DNA from: Bacteroidota bacterium
GTDB taxonomy: Bacteria > Bacteroidota > Bacteroidia > SXHM01
Reading direction: 5' to 3'
NCBI GenBank assembly: GCA_947479755.1
Contig: CANKAM010000003.1
Coordinates: forward strand, 94,001 to 158,000
Length of the DNA stretch: 64,000 bases
Shown: one piece after another, positions 32,894 through 40,301 of the stretch
Layout: each line of letters begins with the position of its first letter
Position numbering within the stretch: position 1 is the stretch's first letter
The notes under the pieces: generated by a model
Told to the model about the DNA's origin: nothing
Seen by the model: the letters and a program-made list of their open reading frames with translations, nothing else
The model's database searches: none
Program-made: the position numbers and the translations under genes

Positions 32894-33817
32894 GTGTTTC
32901 AACAGCAACAAATCATTCCGCAAGATAGCATAGCAAAGCAAGCAGTGCAGAAAGATTTATTATTGGATAGTTTGAAAAAAGTCCCGACAACTATGGGGGT
33001 TGTAAAAACGGATGCGCCTAAACCAAAGCCGGCACAAGCCGAAGAAATAGTATTAGTTGATACTCTTCCCAAACAGGATACTATTATTGCTGAAATTCCT
33101 GCGGTTTCATTATTCACAGGGCACCAACTGAAACCTGCTAATCAGACTCCGGTAAAAAAAACTGATTTTTTTCCCGGGTGGATAACTGTTTTATTGCTTA
33201 GTTGTGTTTTAATTATTGCATATCTCAGAGCATCATATCCTAAACGATTTACAGAATTTTTTCGCGCAGTTTTAGACATGCGTTTTGCTTCACAATTAGT
33301 ACGTGAAGAAAAGGTGCTTTCGCAACGGGTTTCTGTTTTTCTTACGGTTGTATTTCTGTTCTCGTCTTCGTCTTTTCTTTTTCTTGTCAGCAACTATTTT
33401 AATATACAGTTATTTTCTGGAGAAGGATTTTTGGTTTTCGGCAAAATCGCACTCACCGTTTTTTTGTTATTTGCTTTCAGAATTCTTGTTTCGGAGCTAA
33501 CGGGCTTTGTGTTTAATGCGCAAAACGAATTTTCGTTCTACAACTTTCATGTGTTTCTTTTTAATAAGGCTCTTGGCCTTGCACTTCTTCCAATAATTAT
33601 TTGCCTGATATATGCTACCGCTTTTCCGCAGGCAGTTTTTATTTATACAGGAATTATTCTTTTTGCAACGAGTTATGTCGCCAGATTAATTCGGGGTTTA
33701 AATATCGGCTTGGCCAAACAAGGCTTTAATAAGTTCTATTTATTTTTCTATTTTTGCACCCTCGAAATTTTGCCGGCTGCTGTGTTAGCGAAAATTATTT
33801 TAAGGTACACAGCCTAA
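32894..33817 (+). CDS. DUF4271 membrane protein
   Basis: A 307-residue protein with a proline-rich, charged N-terminal half (about 1-100) and six or so C-terminal membrane helices ([20 protein letters not shown] and onward) ending in [14 protein letters not shown], the DUF4271 pattern. Its gene is next to hemD in many Bacteroidota, as here (28 bp apart). An open frame continues upstream to 32771 but overlaps the SSP411 gene; the GTG at 32894 follows a -7 element. Function unknown; the link with hemD is positional. Confidence 0.85.
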   Translation: MFQQQQIIPQDSIAKQAVQKDLLLDSLKKVPTTMGVVKTDAPKPKPAQAEEIVLVDTLPKQDTIIAEIPAVSLFTGHQLKPANQTPVKKTDFFPGWITVLLLSCVLIIAYLRASYPKRFTEFFRAVLDMRFASQLVREEKVLSQRVSVFLTVVFLFSSSSFLFLVSNYFNIQLFSGEGFLVFGKIALTVFLLFAFRILVSELTGFVFNAQNEFSFYNFHVFLFNKALGLALLPIIICLIYATAFPQAVFIYTGIILFATSYVARLIRGLNIGLAKQGFNKFYLFFYFCTLEILPAAVLAKIILRYTA

Positions 33818-33845
33818 AAATGCAAAATTTTGTTGGTTAAGGTGC

Positions 33846-34634
33846 ATGGGTAAACAACTACAAAAGGCTGTAAAAGTAAAGGTTAAGGAGAAGGTTAAGT
33901 CAATTCTTGTTTCGCAGCCCAAACCGGAAACAGATAAATCTCCTTACTTTGATCTGGCAAAAAAGCACAACGTAAAAATCGATTTCCGCCCGTTCATTCA
34001 TGTTGAAGCAATTTCGGCTGCCGAGTTTCGTAAAGACAGAATTCATTTTCCCGATTACACAGCAGTTATTATGACCAGCCGTAATGCGGTTGATCATTTT
34101 TTTCGCATGTGCAAAGAATTGCGCGTTTCTGTTCCCGAAACGCTGAAATATTTTTGCATCTCTGAAAGCACTGCTTTCTATCTGCAGAAATATGTGCTTT
34201 ACCGCAAACGCAAAATATTTTATGGGAAGCAAACGTTTAACGATTTGATTGACATAATCAAGAAACACAAGGTCGAAAAATTTTTGTTGCCTTCTTCCGA
34301 TATTCAAAAAGAAGAAATACCTGTGTTATTGGAAAAAAACCACATTAAATTTACCCGTGCAGTTATTTACCGCACCGTTTGCAGCGACCTGAGTGACCTT
34401 GCAAACGTCAACTACGATGTATTGGTTTTCTTCAGTCCTGCAGGAATAAAATCATTGTTTCAGAACTTTCCGAAGTTCAAACAAAATAAAACACGCATTG
34501 CTGCCTTTGGTCCCACTACTTCACAGGCTGTAAAAGAAGCTGGTTTGTATCTTGACATCAGCGCTCCTGTTCCTGCTGCACCTTCCATGACAATGGCATT
34601 GGAGCAATATATCAAGGAAGCGAATAAAAAATAA
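33846..34634 (+). CDS. hemD: Uroporphyrinogen-III synthase
   Basis: A 262-residue enzyme that closes hydroxymethylbilane to uroporphyrinogen III in haem/tetrapyrrole synthesis. Sequence is poorly conserved in this family; support comes from the KSILVSQPKP start, YTAVIMTSRNAVDHF, the domain-joining AVIYRTV and the VLVFFSPAGIKSLFQNF ... RIAAFGPTTSQAVKEAG blocks. It has a basic N-terminal extension (KAVKVKVKEKVKS). Probably cotranscribed with the DUF4271 gene. Followed by a strong terminator. Confidence 0.9.
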   Translation: MGKQLQKAVKVKVKEKVKSILVSQPKPETDKSPYFDLAKKHNVKIDFRPFIHVEAISAAEFRKDRIHFPDYTAVIMTSRNAVDHFFRMCKELRVSVPETLKYFCISESTAFYLQKYVLYRKRKIFYGKQTFNDLIDIIKKHKVEKFLLPSSDIQKEEIPVLLEKNHIKFTRAVIYRTVCSDLSDLANVNYDVLVFFSPAGIKSLFQNFPKFKQNKTRIAAFGPTTSQAVKEAGLYLDISAPVPAAPSMTMALEQYIKEANKK

Positions 34635-34650
34635 ACCCAAAGAAATTGTG

Positions 34651-34690
34651 AAAAGCCCCATCGCTTAAAAACGATGGGGCTTTTATTTTT
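34651..34690 (+). terminator. Rho-independent terminator of hemD
   Basis: AAAAGCCCCATCG and CGATGGGGCTTTT pair perfectly over 13 bp, then ATTTTT. Confidence 0.92.
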
Positions 34691-34704
34691 CAAATGTTTA
34701 TGCA

Positions 34705-34744
34705 ATAAAAAAGCCCCGCTGTGAACCTAAAACACAGCGGGGCT
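34705..34744 (-). terminator. Rho-independent terminator of the LytTR gene
   Basis: On the minus strand AGCCCCGCTGTG and CACAGCGGGGCT pair over 12 bp, followed by TTTTTTATTG. Confidence 0.92.
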
Positions 34745-34765
34745 AACACATCAAACCTAAACCAA

Positions 34766-35143
34766 CTAAGAATTCAATGTTGCTTTTAATGCTTTTTTGT
34801 AAACTCTTCCGATAGGAACAGTAAACTGAATATTGTTGTCGCTGATGATAAGGCTTGAACCTTTAATCAGGTGAATTTTTTCCATGTTCACGATAAATGA
34901 ACGGTGTGTGCGCACAAAGTTATCACTTGGCAAACTATCGCACATATCTTTCATAGTGCTAAGTGTTATATACTTTCCGGTAGTGGTTTTTATGATAACA
35001 TAATCCGCTAGCGCTTTAATAAAAAGAATGTCGTCAGTTTTTAACTGGATAAGCTGGTAATTAGCTTTAATCATCAGGTTATCCGTTTGCTGTCTGCGCT
35101 CAGGCATTTGCTGGGGCATGTAGTTTGTTAGTGCTTGTCTCAT
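34766..35143 (-). CDS. Stand-alone LytTR DNA-binding protein
   Basis: A 125-residue protein consisting of a short N-terminus and one LytTR DNA-binding domain (KTDDILFIKALADYVIIK, TLSTMKDMCDSLPSDNFVRT, HRSFIVNMEKIHLI, IPVGR-like TVPIGRVYKKAL). There is no receiver or membrane domain, so activity must be set by expression or by a partner. It is alone on the minus strand with its own terminator; the 266 bp before the next gene hold its promoter region and nothing else I can identify. Confidence 0.92.
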   Translation of the reverse strand: MRQALTNYMPQQMPERRQQTDNLMIKANYQLIQLKTDDILFIKALADYVIIKTTTGKYITLSTMKDMCDSLPSDNFVRTHRSFIVNMEKIHLIKGSSLIISDNNIQFTVPIGRVYKKALKATLNS

Positions 35144-35350
35144 CTTCTTATTTTATTAAATCGTTAATACTTATTTTATGTTGAAGAAGCTTTGCGTGTG
35201 TTTAAAACCAAATCACTTCAATTGCCTCTTATTACACATCGGGTTGTGGATAAGTTTTAGAAATTAGACTAATCAGGTTAATAACAAGACAAAAAACACC
35301 ATTCTTTCCGTCCGAGTTTTAGATACCTTCCGATGAATGCCTCTTTTTTG

Positions 35351-35358
35351 TATTTTTG
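35351..35358 (+). promoter_or_regulatory. -7 element of the coiled-coil protein gene
   Basis: TATTTTTG, exact TAnnTTTG, 51 bp before the chosen ATG at 35410. A longer frame starting at 35356 begins inside this element and is rejected. Confidence 0.55.
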
Positions 35359-35409
35359 CCCGTTCCAAGCGGAAAACAAGACGAAAACCTGCTATTATTA
35401 CGACCAATA

Positions 35410-37095
35410 ATGAATTGCTTTAGCCTAAACTTCTTTTTAGTAGCCATATGGGTGGTTTCTGCGTTTTCGGGTTTTGCTCAGGAAGGCGGCTCATTGATGG
35501 TTGACGGCATTGTAACCAGTGCCGGAAAGCCCGTGGATGGCGCAGAAGTGAAGATTTTCAGGGATAAAGGCAAACTATTATATCGCACTACCAATTCAGC
35601 CGGCAAGTTCAAAGCCAAACTGGAGTTGGGCGCTGAATACGTTATTAGTGCAGGACTTCCCGGTTCCACTACCAAAACGTTTAATTTTATTACGGAGGTT
35701 CCCAAGAACAAGCAAAATGAAACATTCACCAAACAAATAGAAATAGACCTAAATCCTCTGACAGCCGATGCTAAAGGCAAGAAAAAATGGGAACAAAGCG
35801 CAGGTGGTGTGCTTTATAAAGAAAACGAGGGAGGCTTTGTAACGGTTAATTACGACCTTGATGAATGGAAGAAGCAAATGGCTGATGCCGCTGAACGCGA
35901 ACGTTTAAGAAAAATTGAAGAGGATAAATTGCGTGCCGCTGCTGAGAAACGCAGATTGGAAGCCGAAGAACTGGCAAAACAGGAACAGGCTAAACACGAT
36001 GCCGAAAATGCAGTATTGCTTGCTGCACAGGCAAAAGAACAGGCAAAATTAGATTCATTGGCTGCTGTGCAAGCACACTTAGCCAAAATGATGGAAAAGC
36101 GCAAACAGGAAGAAAACTTTAAGAAAACAGAAGAAGATAAGCTAAATGAATTGGTGAAAGCTGAACAAGCACGCAAGCGTGCGGAAGCTGAGAAACTCGT
36201 CCGTCAGCAGTTTATTACTGATTCAATTGCCAATGCTAAATACGAAGCAATAAAACTTGCAGCAGAAGAAAAATCAAGAAAAGAAGCCGAGGCCGAAGCA
36301 TTAAAGAAAGCAGGAAAAATGCGTGAAAAAGCCGTTGCCGACTCAATTGCCAATGCACGCACACAGGAAAAATTGCAATTAGAGAAACAAAAGATCCGCG
36401 AAAAAGCCGTAGCCGATTCTCTTGTCAATTTGGAAAAGTTGAGAATAAAAGAAGAAGAAGCCCAAAAACTGAAAGCTTTGGAAGAGAAGAAAGCAAAAGA
36501 AAAGGCTGTTGCTGATTCTATTGCCACAGCGAAATTGCAACAAAAACAACTGGAAGATGAAGCAAAAGTCCGTTTCAAAGCCGAAGAAGCAGCTAAGCTT
36601 GAAGCAGAGCGTAAAAAGCGTGAAGCCGAAGAACAAGCCCGTATAAAGGCCGAACAGGAGAAATTGGCAAAAGAAGAAGCAGACCGCTTGGCAAAAATTG
36701 AAGCAGACAGAAAAGCAAAAGAAGAAGCGGAAAAGGCATCAGCCGAAGAAAAAGCTCGCATACTTGCCGAAAAACAGGAACGCGAACGTCTGGAAGCTGA
36801 ACAGGAGGCTGCAGCTATAAAAGCCAAAGAAGAAGAGGCTGTCCGCAAGAAGGAAGAAGCAGCCAAAGCCTTATATGAGTTGCGGAAAAACAATTCTTAC
36901 AAAGAAGAAACAGTTACAGAAACCGGAAAGACTTTTATTGTTACAACCGTAAAAGTAGATGGTGTTCAAACCATTTATAAAAAGCTAACCCACGACTGGG
37001 GCGGGATATTTTATTTTAAAAACGGAGCCGATATCTCAGATGCCCTCTACCTTCAGGAATTAAAAAACGCTAAAGAGCAGGTGAATCCCGAGTAA
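35410..37095 (+). CDS. Secreted coiled-coil protein with N-terminal Cna-B-like domain
   Basis: A 561-residue exported protein. Signal peptide NFFLVAIWVVSAFSGFAQ; then a carboxypeptidase-regulatory/Cna-B-like beta-sandwich (LMVDGIVTSAGKPVDGAEVK ... AGKFKAKLELGAEYV, about 25-110). Residues 145-500 are an almost continuous Ala/Glu/Lys-rich coiled coil with recurring AVADSIANA-type units, and a small C-terminal domain follows (TVTETGKTFIVTTVKVDG, THDWGGIFYFKNG). It may span the periplasm as a structural or tethering protein. Low complexity produces a long antisense frame, which is not a gene. Confidence 0.82.
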   Translation: MNCFSLNFFLVAIWVVSAFSGFAQEGGSLMVDGIVTSAGKPVDGAEVKIFRDKGKLLYRTTNSAGKFKAKLELGAEYVISAGLPGSTTKTFNFITEVPKNKQNETFTKQIEIDLNPLTADAKGKKKWEQSAGGVLYKENEGGFVTVNYDLDEWKKQMADAAERERLRKIEEDKLRAAAEKRRLEAEELAKQEQAKHDAENAVLLAAQAKEQAKLDSLAAVQAHLAKMMEKRKQEENFKKTEEDKLNELVKAEQARKRAEAEKLVRQQFITDSIANAKYEAIKLAAEEKSRKEAEAEALKKAGKMREKAVADSIANARTQEKLQLEKQKIREKAVADSLVNLEKLRIKEEEAQKLKALEEKKAKEKAVADSIATAKLQQKQLEDEAKVRFKAEEAAKLEAERKKREAEEQARIKAEQEKLAKEEADRLAKIEADRKAKEEAEKASAEEKARILAEKQERERLEAEQEAAAIKAKEEEAVRKKEEAAKALYELRKNNSYKEETVTETGKTFIVTTVKVDGVQTIYKKLTHDWGGIFYFKNGADISDALYLQELKNAKEQVNPE

Positions 37096-37103
37096 ATTTC
37101 ATT

Positions 37104-37111
37104 TACTTTTG
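37104..37111 (+). promoter_or_regulatory. -7 element of the epimerase gene
   Basis: TACTTTTG, exact TAnnTTTG match, 17 bp before the ATG at 37129. Confidence 0.6.
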
Positions 37112-37128
37112 CCACCCGACAAAAAACA

Positions 37129-38070
37129 ATGAGAAAAATACTTGTAACAGGCGGAGCAGGTTTTGTAGGCAGTTCATTAGCCGGAAAATTAGCTGAAGAC
37201 CCCGATAATTATGTGGTTATAGTTGATAACCTGCGCACAGGCTCGCTTAAAAAACTTCCTGATTCGCCTTACCGCAATGTAAAGTTTATCAAATGCGATG
37301 TAAATCACTTTGAAGATATCTCCAGCGTTTTTTATGCCTACACCTTTGATTATGTGTTTCATTATGCTGCATTGGTTGGTGTAAAACGTACGCTTTCTAA
37401 TCCTGTAATGGTACTGGAAGATATTACGGGAATAAAAAACATACTTAACCTTTCTAAAAATACAGGTGTAAGACGTGTTTACTTTTCTTCTTCATCAGAA
37501 GTATATGGCGAACCGGTTGAGTTTCCCCAGAATGAAGACACAACACCATTAAACTCACGTTTGCCTTATGCCATTGTTAAGAATGTGGGCGAAGCGTACC
37601 TGCGTTCTTACCAACGCGAATTTGGCCTGGAGTTTACCGTGTTCAGGTTTTTTAATACTTATGGACCAAAGCAAAGCAAAGACTTTGTGATTTCTAAGTT
37701 TATTTATGCGGCCTTGCAAAATGCCGACATCACTATTTATGGTGAAGGAAAACAAACCCGCACTTTTTGTTTTATTGAAGATAATATTGAAGCCTGTACC
37801 AACGCTTTTTACAACAACATGTATATTAATGATGTGGTAAACATTGGCGGAACAAAAGAAGTTACCATTCTGGAACTGGCCAACATCATTATTAAAGTTA
37901 CCGGTTCTTCTTCTAAAATTGTTCACCTTCCTGAATTAACAGAAGGCGATATGACACGCAGACAACCTGATACATCAAAGATGCAGCAATTGCTGAAACG
38001 CGACACCATCTCATTTGAAGAAGGTTTAAAAAGAGTGATTGAGCAGGGACAGTTTATTTCTCTTATCTAA
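37129..38070 (+). CDS. NAD-dependent epimerase/dehydratase (nucleotide-sugar type)
   Basis: A 313-residue extended short-chain dehydrogenase. Rossmann motif TGGAGFVGSSLAGKL (7-21), serine in FSSSSEVYGEP, catalytic Y-x3-K in PYAIVKN, and the nucleotide-sugar tail EVTILELANII. Closest in pattern to UDP-glucose 4-epimerase/UDP-glucuronate decarboxylase and dTDP-glucose dehydratase-like enzymes; the exact substrate is open. It is followed 11 bp later by a polyprenyl synthase gene, suggesting supply of sugars and lipid carriers for envelope glycans. Confidence 0.9.
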   Translation: MRKILVTGGAGFVGSSLAGKLAEDPDNYVVIVDNLRTGSLKKLPDSPYRNVKFIKCDVNHFEDISSVFYAYTFDYVFHYAALVGVKRTLSNPVMVLEDITGIKNILNLSKNTGVRRVYFSSSSEVYGEPVEFPQNEDTTPLNSRLPYAIVKNVGEAYLRSYQREFGLEFTVFRFFNTYGPKQSKDFVISKFIYAALQNADITIYGEGKQTRTFCFIEDNIEACTNAFYNNMYINDVVNIGGTKEVTILELANIIIKVTGSSSKIVHLPELTEGDMTRRQPDTSKMQQLLKRDTISFEEGLKRVIEQGQFISLI

Positions 38071-38081
38071 ACGGTTTTGTG

Positions 38082-39041
38082 ATGCAAAACCTGTTAGAGA
38101 AAATCAATCAGAAAATATGTTCAATAAATATACCAGAGCAACCGGCTGAATTATACGAGCCCGTTACCTATACCTTTTCATTAGGCGGCAAACGCATGCG
38201 TCCTGTACTTGCGTTGTTGGGTTATTCATTGTACAAAGATGATTATGAAAAAGCATTGGATGCAGCAGTTGCATTAGAGGTGTTTCATAACTTTACCTTA
38301 TTGCACGATGATATAATGGACAACGCTCCTCTAAGACGAGGAAAGCCAACTGTCTGGCATAAGTGGGGAAACAGCACAGCCATACTTTCGGGCGATGCGA
38401 TGTTTATTAAATCGTATGAACTATTGTCGGCCTATGAAGGTGAACTGTTGAAAAAATTGCTTCCTGTTTTTAATAAAACTGCATTGGAGATTTGCGAAGG
38501 GCAGCAGTTAGACATGAATTTTGAAACAGCAAAAAATGTTTCCATTGCCGACTACCTTCATATGATAGAATTGAAAACAGCGGTGCTGTTAGGTGCTGCT
38601 TTGCAGATGGGCTCTTTGGTTTCTGGCGCAACGGATGAAGATGCACAGAATTTATACGAATTTGGGAAGAATACCGGCATTGCATTTCAGTTGCAGGACG
38701 ATATTCTGGATGTGTTTGGCGAGACAGAAAAAGTAGGTAAGCAAACAGGTGGTGATATTATTTCCAACAAAAAAACATTTCTACTACTGAAGGCTTTTGA
38801 GTTGGCTGATGAATCAACAACAGAAAAGCTTAATGATTTGCTGAACGAAAAAAATGAACAGAAAAAAGTAGAAGGTGTAAAGGTAGTTTACCATTTGCTG
38901 GAGGTGAAAAAACTGGCTGAAACAGAAATGCAGAGGTATTATAGTAAAGGACTTTCAGCTCTTGAAAAAGTAAACGCCCTTGCTGAAAAGAAAAAAATGC
39001 TGACTGATTTTACCGAACAATTAATGCAACGCCAAAGTTGA
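38082..39041 (+). CDS. Polyprenyl (isoprenyl) diphosphate synthase
   Basis: A 319-residue all-trans prenyltransferase. GGKRMRP, first Asp-rich motif HDDIMD (75-80), RRGKPTVW and second Asp-rich motif QLQDDILDVFGE are all intact. It extends allylic diphosphates with isopentenyl diphosphate; the length (geranylgeranyl or longer, for quinones or carriers) cannot be fixed by eye. A GTG one codon upstream is possible, but ATG at 38082 is more natural. It shares a 4-bp TTGA overlap with the following ferredoxin gene. Confidence 0.94.
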   Translation: MQNLLEKINQKICSINIPEQPAELYEPVTYTFSLGGKRMRPVLALLGYSLYKDDYEKALDAAVALEVFHNFTLLHDDIMDNAPLRRGKPTVWHKWGNSTAILSGDAMFIKSYELLSAYEGELLKKLLPVFNKTALEICEGQQLDMNFETAKNVSIADYLHMIELKTAVLLGAALQMGSLVSGATDEDAQNLYEFGKNTGIAFQLQDDILDVFGETEKVGKQTGGDIISNKKTFLLLKAFELADESTTEKLNDLLNEKNEQKKVEGVKVVYHLLEVKKLAETEMQRYYSKGLSALEKVNALAEKKKMLTDFTEQLMQRQS

Positions 39042-39346
39042 AATTCAAGAAACACATATTCATTTGCACCAACGAGCGTGCAGCCGGTGAACGCATAAGT
39101 TGCGGTGAAAAGCACGGACTGGCATTGGTTGCTGCTTTTAAAAAGTCTTTGCTCGATAAAGGTTTGAAAACCGAAGTACGCGCACAACGTGCCGGTTGTT
39201 TAGATGCCTGCGAAAGCGGTCCAACCTTAGTGGTTTACCCCGAAGGAGTTTATTACCGCAATGTGCAACTCAGTGATGTGGAAGAAATAATTCAGAAACA
39301 CATTATTGAAAATACGCCTGTAGAACGCCTGGTTCTGCAAGCATAA
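39038..39346 (+). CDS. Thioredoxin-like [2Fe-2S] ferredoxin
   Basis: A 102-residue protein with the four-cysteine layout of thioredoxin-fold ferredoxins: ICTNERAAGERISCGEKHG (two cysteines about 13 apart) and GCLDACESGPTLVVYPEG (two cysteines four apart). It has a TTG start overlapping the stop of the prenyl synthase gene; no ATG exists near the conserved N-terminus. Electron-transfer role, partner unknown. Confidence 0.9.
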   Translation: MKFKKHIFICTNERAAGERISCGEKHGLALVAAFKKSLLDKGLKTEVRAQRAGCLDACESGPTLVVYPEGVYYRNVQLSDVEEIIQKHIIENTPVERLVLQA

Positions 39347-39351
39347 TTTTT

Positions 39352-39391
39352 TCTTTGCGAACTTTGCGGAATTCCTTTGCGCTCTTTGCGG
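39352..39391. repeat. Short TTTGCG direct repeats
   Basis: Four TTTGCG copies (CTTTGCGAACTTTGCGG ... CCTTTGCGCTCTTTGCGG) in 40 bp between two genes; a dispersed repeat type. Confidence 0.5.
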
Positions 39392-39402
39392 TAGAATAAA
39401 AA

Positions 39403-39750
39403 ATGCAAACCAATCTTTCCCTTTACAAAAACAACGAGGAGATCATCCGACTCACGGCTGCACAGGTGGAAAAAGATTTTGCTTCCAACGGAATAGACAT
39501 TTCGTTTTCAGGAAATACGGCTACTGCTTATGATGAATTGTTTGTGCAGGTGAAGCCCGTTGTAAAGAATATGCTGGAAAATAACCGCAACAAGTTTTCA
39601 CAATTGCTTTACACCATTGATCTGAGCGAAAAGAAGGCAAACGAACTATTTGCAGACAATTCTTTTGCCGATTCAGTAGAGAAAATCACACAGTTCATTC
39701 TGGAACGCGAACTACTGAAGGTGATTACGCGCAAACATTTCTCGAAGTAA
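39403..39750 (+). CDS. Conserved hypothetical protein, 115 residues
   Basis: A small soluble protein (QTNLSLYKNNEEIIRLTAAQ at the start; EKITQFILERELLKVITRKH at the end), mostly helical, no catalytic motif, no signal. Not recognised beyond similarity in style to uncharacterised Bacteroidota proteins. Follows the ferredoxin gene on the same strand after a short repeat. Confidence 0.7.
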   Translation: MQTNLSLYKNNEEIIRLTAAQVEKDFASNGIDISFSGNTATAYDELFVQVKPVVKNMLENNRNKFSQLLYTIDLSEKKANELFADNSFADSVEKITQFILERELLKVITRKHFSK

Positions 39751-39756
39751 TTTGTT

Positions 39757-39764
39757 TACCTTTG
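39757..39764 (+). promoter_or_regulatory. -7 element of the HYC_CC_PP gene
   Basis: TACCTTTG, exact TAnnTTTG, ends 5 bp before the ATG at 39770 and starts 6 bp after the preceding stop codon; predicts a nearly leaderless mRNA. Confidence 0.6.
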
Positions 39765-39769
39765 TATCA

Positions 39770-40162
39770 ATGAACTTTTTACGCAAATACTTTTCTGTTG
39801 CAATGGCTCTGTTGATGCTCGTATTGAGTATCGGCATTACTGCACACAAAATGGTTTGCTTAGTAAGTGGCGCGGTTAAGATTTCTTTTTTTCAAAGTGC
39901 TGATTGTTGCGTAAAAGAAAGCAAAACCGCTAATGCTGTTGAAGCAAAGTGTTGCGATTATTCTACCGACTACTTTAAGTTGGATATTCAAACCATCGTC
40001 AGCAATTTCAATTTCAAGTTTGATATTGCTGTTGATTATTTTACACTTGCTGTTTTTGTTTTTACTGAAGTTGCAACAGCGCAACTTGTAGAGGTCGCTC
40101 ATGCTCCACCTCTCATTTCAGGGAAAGACATTCTTATTCTCGTTTCGGTTTTTCGTATCTGA
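39770..40162 (+). CDS. HYC_CC_PP family exported protein
   Basis: A 130-residue exported protein with N-terminal hydrophobic signal (SVAMALLMLVLSIGITA) and the signature that names the family: HKMVCLVSG (H..C), the CC pair in SADCCVKES, a second CC in AKCCDYS, and a late PP in HAPPLISG. Such genes typically sit upstream of TonB-dependent receptors, as here (139 bp upstream). The paired cysteines suggest metal binding, inferred only. Start chosen at the ATG after the -7 element. Confidence 0.85.
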   Translation: MNFLRKYFSVAMALLMLVLSIGITAHKMVCLVSGAVKISFFQSADCCVKESKTANAVEAKCCDYSTDYFKLDIQTIVSNFNFKFDIAVDYFTLAVFVFTEVATAQLVEVAHAPPLISGKDILILVSVFRI

Positions 40163-40201
40163 TTCTCTTTTGTTTTTGTAGCTGACATTTTTGTCGGCTA
40201 A

Positions 40202-40279
40202 CGTCACCCTGTCCCGATAGCTATCGGGATGTTTCAGGGTCTTTGACTTTAACGATGCTGAAACAAGTTCAGCATGACG
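40202..40279. repeat. Composite palindromic intergenic repeat
   Basis: CGTCACCCTG, the perfect 18-bp palindrome TCCCGATAGCTATCGGGA (40212-40229), then TGCTGAAACAAGTTCAGCATGACG (40256-40279). Fills the gap between the HYC_CC_PP gene and the receptor gene. Confidence 0.75.
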
Positions 40280-40301
40280 ATACGAGACAAAACAAAAGAA
40301 T

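Noticed and set aside
36204-36893. 229-residue antisense frame, Ser/Phe-rich
   Set aside because: Antisense to the Ala/Glu/Lys coiled coil; its composition is the expected mirror of that bias.
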